NCBI RefSeq assembly: GCF_000004195.4
Contig: NC_030677.2
Coordinates: forward strand, 41,169,142-41,233,141
DNA: 64,000 nt
Direction of reading: 5' to 3'
Source of the DNA: Xenopus tropicalis
Taxonomy: Eukaryota > Chordata > Amphibia > Anura > Pipidae
A program made the translations under genes and the position numbers. Shown here piece by piece: positions 11,860-22,571 of this stretch. A model generated the notes under the pieces. It had not been told where the DNA came from, ran no database searches, and worked only from the letters and a program-made list of their open reading frames with translations. Numbering within the stretch: the first letter of the stretch is position 1; each line of letters opens with the position of its first letter.

Positions 11860-14013
11860 CACTACTGCTGTACTGTAAGTAGCCTGCAGAGCGCAGGGCC
11901 TTTTATACTTATTAAATAGTTTTACACTATATTTGCCTCATTTTCTATTCTATATACAACGTTGAATTGGATCTCACTTCAATCAAAAGCCCAGTGGGGG
12001 TTTTGTTTACATGCGTTCTGATACGTTATTCTGGTGAGCAGTTTGTACATATATAGAGCTTGGGTCACATTTAAGGTGGTGTTCAACTAAAGCTCTCACC
12101 CGATTTATCGATACTTTCTGTTTTTACTCGTTTGCACTATATATTGTTTTTATTTTTACATGCGCTTCTATCAACATTCTGCACACATATAGAAATGTAA
12201 AAGCAGGACATTGGTAAGAGTATTTTTTTCAATAAACAACATACCAAGAAATACATGGAGTCATTGCAATAGTATGTGCCTAGGACATATTCATCTACCA
12301 AGTGCGTCATTACACGGAATGAGTTGTAGGCCGAAGAAGACTGACCTCATGTTTGGCAGCCACAGACACATTTCAGAAGATGTTATTGCTATGGAAACAA
12401 AACTTTGAGCCTGAATAAAATATTTTACCTCCATTTCAAAGGGATAAGTAGCTGATGACTTTAGCTTGATGAAAACTCGACAACTGCTTGTGTCAGAGAG
12501 CCTAACCAAACTGCCTGTTCATGTATATCATAGATAACAGGCTATTTAGTCTTTTATCTGGAATCTGTCAGGTAAGACTAACTTCAAGAAGCCTGGGAAT
12601 GTCTAATAGTAGATGAAAAAGTAAAAAAAAAAAAAAAGGATGACTGCAATAAAAGGATGACTGCAAAAAAAAAAACAAACTAAGGATACCAGGGATGTTA
12701 GGCACAATACCAAACTATATCTGGAAATATACTGTAAGATCTGTGGAAGCTGCCAAAAGTGTTTTGGGCCAAATTAGCATAATGTGATTGTTTGGTCCCC
12801 AGTTACTTAGGGACCTAGAAAGGCCTGTCAGGGGAGGACCATTTCAGTGCACCAATGCAACATATGTGCAGCAAGACTGTGGGTCCCTGTATCTTTAGGG
12901 AGAACTGATCTACTGTCCTTTGATCAACCACCATTGTTTGGTACAGTAACTTCCACATTCCCCAGTTATTTAAATGGTTTTCTACCAGAAACGTGATGTT
13001 ACATTGGATTGTAGTCAGACACATCAGGTTTCATGGTTCCAGTGTTCCTGAGGTGGCACTTTAATGGCCTCAATATAGACTGATCTTCCCGACTATTCTA
13101 ATTTGTTTTGGAAGACGGGTACCAGATCCTTAAACCTCCCATCAGAGGTGCATTTGCATCACATGTAAGGATTTGGGGCTTGCATGTTTCTTTCTCAAGA
13201 TCAACACAACTATCTGACACCTATTTTTTCACTGTAGCCATCCAATTAGTGTCTAGACATATGTCTGATTAACACATTTCTTTGACACATAATTCACAAT
13301 TTCATGAAAATCTATTTTGGGCAAGAAGTAGGATATTACTCACCTAACCACAGCACAGAAACAAAAACAAAGGCTTCCCACATGACAAGGTCTCTTGTTA
13401 TATGCTCTTACTAACTCACACTCCCCACTGTGCCTTCCTCAAGCTTTGCTTTAAATACACCATTTTTTGTCATTATTAAAAAACCTGTACCCACTCCTCC
13501 TAGATTTTCAATTAGAAGTAATTGATGAGAAGGTAACGCCAGGTATCTACCATTTTGGTTATGACAAGAAGCAATGTACCTTAATTATTATTTACAAGGA
13601 TCTCTCAATAATGCATTTTAAAGAGAAAAAAGAAACCTAAAGTGGGTCACAACCTGAGCTGCCTAGGCCCCAGCACCCTTTCATTAACTGATCATAATCA
13701 GCATGTCACACTAACAGCTTCTTTTTCCCAGCATGACCTGCAATGTCTCTGCACAACTTTATTAAACTGACTAACGCTACTCAGTATTCTGCATCATCCA
13801 TACCCAGGTACTCAGGTTGTGTCCATTGATTTGGGAAATAGTGAGTGAAGTGATGGAGCACAGGAAAGGGTTGTGCTGCTATGTTTGGAAATTGTTAGGA
13901 CATACTTGCAATTTGAGAATGATTTTTACATCCAGGTGAAAGGTACAGATATGGGGTCTAATGTGATCCCTTCCTACTGAGCATTTTTATGATTTAGTTA
14001 AAGGGAAATTGAT
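11860..14013. other. no gene recognised
   Basis: AT-rich; contains poly-A with a duplicated aaaaggatgactgcaa near 12635-12670. The minus-strand segment 13345-13440 has a tatttaaa box and a gttag|GTGAGT donor but no coding frame. Confidence 0.5.
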
Positions 14014-14890
14014 ATGGATATAAATTGTTTAAGGCTTGTTGAAGGGTGCAAAGCACAAAAAAATGGTGCAGAATGTTTTTTGCACGTTTGCACCCAGCCC
14101 TGCACTTATGCATTAGGCAGTACACAAACAGATACACAGGTGTCCAGACACTTTATTGAGTTTAAGCATAGCGCTGCACAACTAAGGTGGTGTGTTCTCG
14201 GTGAAGTAATTTTGGATGTAAGAGGTGGTGATCGCAAGAAAAATCTCCTGAAACTTGAGGGCAAATGGATAAAGAAGCTTAATACTCTAGCTCCAGATGG
14301 AGTCTGAAACCCTTTTTATAATGATTTTTAATATTTCTATGATGTGCAAGTAATATGTATTTATAAATATGATTGATTTTTTACAGGCCTTGAATTCCTT
14401 TGCGCCAGGGTGTGTAGCTTCAATAAGATAAGGGTAAGAGTAATTTCTGATGGTGTGATTACCATTATTATTATTCAATCAATGATCTATGTATTTTAAA
14501 ATTGTGTAGTAATATAACACTGGATATGAGATATATTTTAGCCAGTTTATGTTTGTTTTTAATAATTTCTATATGGTGTAGGGTGGTTGGGGACCATCTA
14601 TATTGTAATTATACTTCTAAAGTTTAGTATATGAATTTTTCACAGATTTATAATCGATGTTATTGATGAAACACAGTGTTAAAATTGGAATGAATGGCAA
14701 GCAACACATGAGAAAATTTTGACTTTTGATGGACACTTCTGAATACCAATCAATGGACACAGAGGGTGGAGTTATGGTTTAAATGGTTCACCTTGTTCAA
14801 GTAATACTTACACTTGATAAAGGGCGTCACATTGCCCGAAACATGTTGTGTATTTTGGTCTGAAATAAATAGCATTTTAGCAGAATTCTG
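14014..14890 (+). mobile_element. Penelope-like element, 3' end with endonuclease C-terminus remnant
   Basis: The open frame at about 14140-14307 shows the tail typical of Penelope-like retroelements downstream of the GIY-YIG endonuclease: RHFIEFKH, then VRGGDRKKNLLKLE and WIKKLNTLAPDGV, where the family usually has an RGGDR...L..E..WI..L.T..P.GLN pattern. A ~500-bp AT-rich 3' region follows and ends in a hammerhead-like fold (14813-14842) and a ttggtctgaaataaa segment. Penelope-like elements encode reverse transcriptase plus GIY-YIG and are known to carry hammerhead ribozyme motifs in their terminal repeats. The reverse transcriptase part is missing. The upstream border is uncertain. Confidence 0.55.
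14813..14842 (+). ncRNA. hammerhead-like core in Penelope-type 3' end
   Basis: CTTGATAAAGGGC - loop - GCCCGAAAC: a stem of GGGC/GCCC lies between a CTGATGA-like strand (one base off the CUGANGA core) and GAAA, the arrangement of hammerhead stem II. The palindromic ACATGT follows. Likely a vestigial element-borne motif; activity cannot be judged here. Confidence 0.45.
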
Positions 14891-16231
14891 CTTTATGGTG
14901 CTCTCCTCTATATTTGGATTGCATTAGGCAGTATTGTATTCATGAGGGGCAAGCTGAGAAAGGAACGTAGGTGTCACCATCCCACCCTCAAATTTGCATG
15001 ATCAAGCAAGGAAGCCACAGAGCAGCAAGGCAGTGGATTAAAGCACTCAGTAAATGAGCACTAAAGGGAATATTTTTGCACCCCTTAGTACCACTTGCAT
15101 CCGGGGCCTTTGTAAAGGAAACCCATTGTGTTAGGTGTTATTGGTCAATTCTGTTCAGCAATATAGATGGACTAAGGGTGGTTATGGGGTGTGCACTGTG
15201 TATCCAAAACAATTCCCCATGCCCTTATGGTTACCTATGCACCCTATGATTACACAAGTGAAACTTGTGAAAAACTATCATTGCATATCTCAATACTAAT
15301 CAATTTGTAAAGAAAATCAGATTCTACTTCCATTAACTAAACAGATTTTGGTAGCTGGTCTAAGATATGGTACCTGCAAGGGTTGTAGATCACATACCTT
15401 TACTGAACCAAGAATAGAACAAGAAGTGTTGTGGATAAAGGTCTCAGTAGAGGCTAATGAGCCTTGTGACCTAACATTTTTATACAAGTCCAGATCGGAC
15501 TAGATCTGGACTTGTCTATGTTCATGCTTGATAAAGGGCATGGACAACCCTGAAATATTTCTATCAGCACATATGTAATGATTTCTTTTGTCTAAAATCC
15601 ATCTTTTTGTCACTGAGTACACTGATTGCACCCACTAACAATTTATTATAAATATGGTTTATAGCATTATACAATGTTACACAAGTGGTTTTTCAGTTTG
15701 CCCGAGGACCAAAAATAAACAGGAAATGTGAATAAACCTAAATGAGTGGGTTCAAATTTCCAGGCTGATGTCCATAATGCATAATATAGTGTCTTTGTAA
15801 GAGCAAGAACAAAGCAGGTATGTGGTGGACTAGAGACTTATTCTCATATTGGGTGTAATCTAAGAATAGAAGAGGTTTCTATATGAAACATCATTTACAG
15901 TTCAAATATTTTGCCCTTTGTGAAGGGTTTGGTCTTTGATGTCAACATTAAAAGCAATAAAATACCGTTGTCTCCTGCATTCAGGCAGGGATATCTGATA
16001 TGGCTTTAGGTGGTTCCTTTAAAATGTGTACACTATTATACCTCCTGATAAAATCCATGCTTCTCACGCCATGAAAGACAATATTTTTACCTTTTATATC
16101 AAGTATTTGTGGTTAAAAAGTAAAAAAATAAAAATACACCATAGACAGTAGGACTGTAGCAGTTTTATGATTTTATTTGGATTCAACTTGTAATTTTATT
16201 TAAAGAATAAAGGTTTTATATACAGATATAC
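14891..16231. other. no gene recognised
   Basis: Non-coding apart from the degenerate hammerhead-like fold at 15527. Confidence 0.55.
15527..15556 (+). ncRNA. degenerate hammerhead-like core
   Basis: CTTGATAAAGGGC followed by a short loop, CCC and TGAAA, the same arrangement as at 14813 but with a shorter stem. Just upstream, 15485-15516 holds an inverted repeat (acaagtccagat/atctggacttgt). Possibly another Penelope-like 3' end; no coding remnant is seen beside it. Confidence 0.3.
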
Positions 16232-16485
16232 TTTGAGGCTTATTTATCAAAATTCCAATTTATGAATTTTAGAGTTTTTATTTTTTATATATTTTTTATA
16301 TATTTTTTTAATTTGAATAAACTCGAAATTTTACCAAACTTAAATGTTTGCTTATTTATTTAAAAATTCAAATTTAAAAACTCAATGTAATCCATAAAAA
16401 AACCGAATCAAATTCATATTCTACTCATCATTTTCAATGGATTTACAAACTCAAATTGAATAAATATCTCAAATTTACCTAGTCG
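16232..16485. mobile_element. truncated AT-rich MITE
   Basis: Begins gaggcttatttatcaaaatt, the mirror of the 3222 end of the first AT-rich MITE, and contains aactcgaaatttt and aaaaactcaatg; the other terminus is missing. Confidence 0.5.
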
Positions 16486-16512
16486 AACTGGTGGCTGATG
16501 GGCTTGAGTTAT

Positions 16513-17130
16513 TGGCGCCGATTCACATGCTTTTTTGCATTAAAAGGCATGCGAAAAATAAGTACCAATTCATCAAAGTCATTTCACATGCATTAGTCCA
16601 CATATCGAATGCGCAAAAAAATGCATCATCGCAAATCATTATTTCTAACTCATTGCGTTAATTAGCGAATAGAAATAATACTAATGCATGATTCGCAAAA
16701 GCATATGAAGCATTAAACGTAAAAATATTGCATTAATCTGTGCGAATATTAACAGCTACTTGGGGCAGGCGGTACTTAAAGAAAATTGCGGTTCATGAAC
16801 TTTTGGCAACACAATATGGACTTTGCAGTGGGATTTATTCAAGTCTGTGTTGGCCCTAGAGTGATGCAGCCTCCAGTTTGCAGGGAAATGGTCATTTTCA
16901 GAACAGTAGTTTTCCGAAAGTAATGGGTACATGCGTAAAATTGGTGAAATATATCACACGCGGCGGGAAATAACACAAGAAAATCGCTCATAGCAATTTA
17001 AATAACGCAAAGAACATCACTTCTTAGTTCTGACGCGTATCCTTTTAGTGAATCAAGCGTTGTCGCAAAATTTTTTTAACGCATGCTATAAATAGCGCTC
17101 ATTTTATCGACCTTCAGTGAATCAGCCCCA
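16513..17130. mobile_element. MITE with gg(c/g)gc(c/t)gattcac termini
   Basis: Left ggcgccgattcacatgc pairs with right agtgaatcagcccc. The interior is rich in isolated CpG-containing words (gcgcaaaaaaatgc, acgcgtatcc), unlike the flanks. Harbinger-type is likely, with no transposase. Confidence 0.55.
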
Positions 17131-17783
17131 TTGTCTTATATACATATTTCATGTAACTATAATTCAGTGATTAGACAAAAAGTCTGTGCCAAGTTGCAAA
17201 AGTCATAAATGCTTATTTGTTCAATGCAGCCTTTAAAAAAAATCTTGGTAGGGATAGAAAGACCAATCAAGAGGAGTAGAACAGATGATAGTTCTAAACT
17301 ATGCAAGTTTCCTATAAATCACCTTTAGTGGGATATAGGTGCCCATTATGTTTTATTAATTTGAGTTAATTATTGCATTTTTAGGTTAAAAAAAGATTAT
17401 TCAAAAATGTATATTTTGTAATGTTTGCATCACTTTAGGTTTATGTCTATGTAGTTATAGTAATAGGGGGAAGGAACATGTACCCTCTGCTATATTCACC
17501 AGTTCTTAACATTAAAACAGCAGCCAATCATACTATAATAATGGCTGGGAATTGTACATATCACATATTTATTTAGGAAAAAAATTCAAACAGAATATTC
17601 GCATTAGCATTTTGTTGTGGAGGAAAGACACACACCAGCGAAAATCACATGTTCCATTCTTCAATGTTTTAATATACTAAAATAAAAAAATAATGTAGCT
17701 TGATATCTTCAAAGACAATTTCCATTGAAACTATAGAAACTCACCAGCGGAGGTTTTTCTGGTGACTTTGCCCTGATTGACAC
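17131..17783. other. no gene recognised
   Basis: AT-rich sequence between two MITEs. Confidence 0.55.
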
Positions 17784-18206
17784 TAAGGGGCCCATTTACT
17801 AAACAATTTTGAGATCATTTTGTATTTTTTTCAAACTTTTTTCGTGGTTGTCCATGAAAAAAACATACTTTACGCAAAGAATAGGAACATTTTGAAATTC
17901 GTTACACTTTCCTCGGGACTATCTTTTCGCCATGTTTGATCTGTCAAGTGCCATTGAGTCCTATAGAAGGCTTCCAAAGTCAGACATGAAAGGCATCAAA
18001 GCCAGAAAGGATTTTGTGGCATAATGAACTTTTTGGCACGAAAGTATTGTGACTTTCAGAACGCAATTGTGATATTTTTGTATGAACAATAAAAGCATTG
18101 TCGAGACATTTTAGAACTTCAGAAATTATCGTGGTTTCTCTGAATTTTTACCATATTGTTTTTTTAAGCCCAGAAAAAAAATTGGATTTTAGTAAATGTG
18201 CCCTTA
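17784..18206. mobile_element. MITE with taaggggcccatttactaa termini
   Basis: Left taaggggcccatttacta and right tagtaaatgtgccctta are inverted repeats with two differences; 423 bp, no coding content. Confidence 0.65.
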
Positions 18207-18280
18207 AATGTGGGTGATCACGGGCTACTGCATCATAACCCCACCCTCAGCGTCACTGGTCTGTCACCAACCACCCCTTT

Positions 18281-18396
18281 AGGGCTGTGGCACATGGGGA
18301 GATTAGTCGCTGCAAGCGCGGAAGTTGCCTCTAGATTTACATTCTTGCCGGTGGGATGTCATATCAGGCGACTAATCTCCCGTGTGCCACAGCCCT
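18281..18396. mobile_element. short foldback MITE, same family
   Basis: 116 bp: agggctgtggcacatgggga and its complement at the right end (tcccgtgtgccacagccct) bracket a tiny middle (gcgcggaagttgcc, ttgccggtgggatg). Confidence 0.75.
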
Positions 18397-18814
18397 TACA
18401 TTCTTCCACCCCTTACGTAACCCACTCCATCTCCTGTCCTGACTGTCTGCCCATGAAAGTTGGAGCCTTAAGGTTTATTAAGAGCATTTAAACAATAAAA
18501 TAACCAATAGGTTTGTTTTTAACTATCAAGGGATTTGCTAGGTTGGATTACTTCAAGTGCAACAGATGCTTTTTCTGTTTAATATCTTCAAGGCAGTGGC
18601 AACTGGCAAGCAAGAAGTGAAAATTAGTGATTCTTCACTTTGTGTTTGTGGTTCAGGGGTTCTTTATCCTTCCACTGCACTGGTGATTGAAGGTGAGGGT
18701 ATACGGGACTGCATTATGGGGTCATTAAGAACCCAAGCTATTTACTTAACATTACAATATACCTTCTCCTATAGCCCCCTACTCTATTGGCTAGGGAAAC
18801 ATTTTAAAACATTT

Positions 18815-19028
18815 AGGGCTCTGGCACACGGGGAGATTAGTCGCCTGTGACAAATCTCCCTGTTCGCGGCGACTAATCTCCCCGAGTTGCCATCCCACTG
18901 GCGAAAATGTAAGTCGACTTACATTTTCGCTGGTGGGAAGGCATGGGATGGCAACTCAGGGAGATTAGTCGCCCGCGAACAGGGAGATTTGTCGCGGGCG
19001 ACTAATCTTCCCGTGTGCCAGAGCCCTT
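18815..19028. mobile_element. near-perfect palindromic foldback MITE, same family
   Basis: agggctctggcacacgggga at the left and its complement at the right. The centre aagtcgactt flanked by acattttcgc(t/c) makes an almost continuous hairpin. The right flank is TTAA and the left flank TTTA. Confidence 0.8.
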
Positions 19029-19030
19029 AA

Positions 19031-19838
19031 CAGTTTTCCTAATCTCAATCTCAAATAAATGTCACAGTCTTTGCAATTTGTGTAGTGCAGAGTATCAGAA
19101 TAGATTGCAATGATGTCCTGTGGGCTTTTGTGGTGCCCACTCCCAGTTTACACTCCTGCTGTCCAATATTTCCGAATGAAGATTTTTTTTATTAGCTAGA
19201 GCAAGTTCTATCATATAGGGGAATGCCAGGGCATCAGGTCAGGACTACATGGGGATTAAGAACCAGTTGGACTCACTATTCCAATTTTACATACATTTCC
19301 TTAATGGCAACCAATGTGGCGCAGTCATCACTTGTGTGACTAAAATGTCACCTTCGTTATCAACCAATGTCTCAGCTGACGCTTGCTATTTATTTATTAG
19401 ATAACCCAAATTTCTTTTAAGATGCACCAGGTAGTTATATCTATATTTATATTTGATGAGATGAAATGATTTAAAGATATATATCTCAAAAAAATGTAGT
19501 TGACTTTTGCAAAATATCTCCTGAAATAAAAATCTAGCATTTCCTGAGAAATAATTAGCAATACCAAGTCCTCCATCTGTAACTTCTTGAGGCCCAGTTT
19601 TAAATTCAGCTGGATGGCACTAGTTTATAACATGTTCTGTAATAAAAGAGTCAAAGTTTACACTAGATCTAGTAACCTATAGCAACCAATCAGGAGGCAC
19701 ATTAACAAACCTCTATAATAACTGAAGTGGGTTATTAAACCTGGTAAAAATATGTATTACACTGTCTCAGTAGATCTATATGTATTATTTAGTAAAACAT
19801 GAAGATTGGGCTCAGTGTTTCAGTAATGTTATACTCAC
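19031..19838. other. intron-like sequence
   Basis: AT-rich, directly downstream (minus strand) of the 129-bp exon; a gcaaccaatca remnant lies at about 19680-19710. Confidence 0.55.
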
Positions 19839-19967
19839 TGCAATCTTTGGTTTAGCTCCACAGCCAGGGATCTGCCCAGGGAATCCGCGTTCAGAAAATG
19901 GGGAGAAATTTCTAGGAAGATGACATTGTGGGGCCACATGTTCCCTCCCTGCTCCGCTCACTATATC
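19839..19967 (-). CDS. internal coding exon, 129 bp, phase 0-0
   Basis: The exon has an acceptor with a pyrimidine tract (caatgctttttgcag|GAT) and a donor ATTGCA|GTGAGTAT. All 43 codons are open; the peptide starts DIVSGAGREH and contains SPFSERGFPGQIPG and a final KPKIA. It is rich in Gly, Pro and Arg and probably unstructured. Phase 0 at both ends matches the exon at 28429-28578, which supports one gene. It is too short and lacks the ATG to show up as a plain ORF. Confidence 0.65.
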
Positions 19968-20625
19968 CTGCAAAAAGCATTGGGAAAAGTTATAATGAAC
20001 CCAGTTTTATTTCCTGTCAGTTCTAAAACCCACACTGTAACTCCATCACCAGCCCATTAACATTGTGACAACCAGGTAAGGGAAGGCAACTTCTTTATAT
20101 TTTGCTTGTCATCCATATCACTTCATTCCATGAGAAACTGAATGTTTCCATATGGGAACCCATAAACTTTTCTTTTCATCAGGACAATTTTGTCTTCAAG
20201 TTCAATTCATTTGATAAAGTGAATGTTTCTAAAGCAATGCAAACCAAAAAAATGCTGGGGATTATCAGACTGTTCATGAAATAATGAAGCATTTTGAGTG
20301 ACAAAAGGTATGTCTTGTGCAGGGGAAAAAGACAAGGTGATAGAGCTTGAAAATGCAATTTGCTCTTTGTACTTGCTGACCTAAATGGTGCCAAGGCCCT
20401 GAGTACTAAGTACTGAGTTGCAAAAAGTAGAAAGTAGTAATATTGACCTAAATTGTTTTATAAATAGCCTATATACCCTTCAATCGTGTATTGCACCCAT
20501 TGACATGGGGTCAGTTTGTATGGGTTTGCTATGAACAAAAAGCCTTACAATTATAAGTTGCCAGAGCAAGTTGATGCAAATGTTACAAATGGATTCTGTT
20601 GCAGTATGGATTTGCCATTGTTTAT
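19968..20625. other. intron-like sequence
   Basis: No repeat or exon recognised beyond the acceptor tract at 19968-19985. Confidence 0.55.
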
Positions 20626-21231
20626 TTAAAGGAATACTGTCATGGGAAAACATGTTTTTTTTTTTCAAAACACATTGGTTAATAGAGCTTCTTCAGCAGA
20701 ATTCTGCATTGAAATCTGTTTTCAAAAACGCAAATAGTTTTTTTTTGAAGGTTTAATTTTGAAATTTCGCATGGGGCTAGCCATATTCTTCATTTCCCAG
20801 GGTGCCACAGCCATGTGACCTGTGATCTGATAAACTTCAGTCACACTTTACTGCTGAGCTGCAAGTTGGAGTGATATCACCCCCTCTCAGCAGAACAATG
20901 GGAAGGGGGCAAGAAAGCAGCTCCCAGTAGATCAGAATAGCACTCAATAGTAAGAAATCCAAGTCCGGCTTGGGACTCCTCCAGTTACATTGGAGTAGGA
21001 GAAACAATAGGTTATCTGAAAGCAGTTCTAATGTGTAGCGCTGGCTCCTTCTGAAAGCTCAGACTCAGGCACAATGCACTGAGATGGCGCCTACACACCA
21101 ATATTACAGCTAAAACACATTTGTTGGTTCAAGAATACAATTTTAAATGGTAGAGTGAATTATTTGCTATGTAAACAATGTAATTTAGGAATAAAAAGTA
21201 CCCCATAAATATTATGACAGTATCCCTTTCA
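20626..21231. mobile_element. Kolobok/T2-type MITE
   Basis: TTAAAGGAATACTGTCATGG at the left and gacagtatccctttca at the right (complement of TGAAAGGGATACTGTC). T2 elements of Xenopus duplicate TTAA and have this terminus. The interior has no transposase. Confidence 0.75.
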
Positions 21232-22274
21232 TTGTGGAATTTTGCCCCACCAGTGAAGTTTGTTACCTAAATGGCACAGTTCTGGTTATATAATTCTACT
21301 ATTTTAATATAGCTCTGCATACATAAATGTTTGAGGAGGAGAAGTCAATTGCTCTATTGAGTTTACAGATTAAGGGAAGAAGATTAAGTGACTGTCCAAC
21401 ATTGCAGAGAATTTAAACAATAGCTGACACGGGAATAGAGTGCAGGCGTCCCTGCGTCAGAGTGAAATGACGATGGAATTCTCCTTCTCCCTTGGAAAAT
21501 CAATAAATCACAGTGCATAACAAATACCAAAACATTGTCTACAAATTATAGAGGGCAGGGACTGACAGCATATGCATGCATAGCACCAATAAATTTTAAA
21601 ATCACTCATTACTTAGGTCCCTACATTTCTGCCCCCCCCCCCCTGCAACTGCAGGGTCTCACTTTCTCTGTATTTATGCCCCTGCACTGGTCAAACGTTT
21701 TAGTTTTTCTTTTTTAAGAAGTATAACATATGTTAGAGACAATTTATATACCCTTTCAATGGTATTTAATGTTTGCCTGCACTTCTTATCCTTTATTGTG
21801 TTAACCTAATAAATGTTTACATGCTCTAGAAACATCTGTAGTGCATTACTGCTGCAAGCCTTAGGATTAGCATGGCTGTGGGAAAAGTTCACCTAGAGAA
21901 GAAGAACGTTAGGAGACACCAAAATGAATATATTATACACATAAAAGCTGCTGTTGTTTGCACTTCTTTTAGAAAATGCTGATGATTATCTCCAAAAGTA
22001 GGTCAGTGCAAATTATTCTTTTACTGATCCTCTGCCTGACTCACTGCCTTAGTGAAGGTTTCTTTTGTCGAACATATATGGGAACCTCTCTTCATTGGAA
22101 AGTCTATGAAGGCATTGTAATAAATTAGGGAAGAAAGGGCTGTTTAATATATTCTGCAAAATTGTATATACTGTACATATATGTTACCAGGCTATTTGCC
22201 ACCCTTGGTAAAAAGCCGCCTAAGGCAAGGTTCTCACCTTCTGCATGGCGTTCTTTACAGGTTTTGACGTAGAG
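21232..22274. other. no gene recognised
   Basis: Non-coding, with a run of 13 C beginning near 21632. Confidence 0.55.
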
Positions 22275-22571
22275 CAGGGGTCCCCAACCTTTCTTACTGG
22301 TGAGCCACAGTCAGATGTAAAAAGACTTGGAGCATCATAAAAGTTCATGGAGGAGCCAAATAAGGGCCAAGATTGGCTATTAGGGAGCCTCTATGCACAC
22401 TATCAGCTTACAGGGGGCTTTATTTGGTAGGAAATCTTGGTTTTATTCAACCTAAACTTGCCACCAAGTCAGGAATTTAAAAATAACTCCCTGGTTTGGG
22501 GGCACTAAGAGCAACACCCAAGGGGTTGGTGAGCAACATGTTCCCCCTGAGCCACTGGTTGGGGATCACTG
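22275..22571 (+). mobile_element. hAT non-autonomous element with 8-bp target duplication
   Basis: CAGGGGTCCCCAACCTTTC and its imperfect complement at the right (tggttggggatcactg). Flanks acgtagag and atgtagag agree in 7 of 8 bases, the duplication size typical of hAT transposons. Confidence 0.85.

Noticed and set aside
12428..12500. A 73-bp minus-strand exon ending ATGGAG|GTAAAA
   Set aside because: The acceptor tract is poor, and reading in the phase left by the 19839-19967 exon gives an immediate stop.
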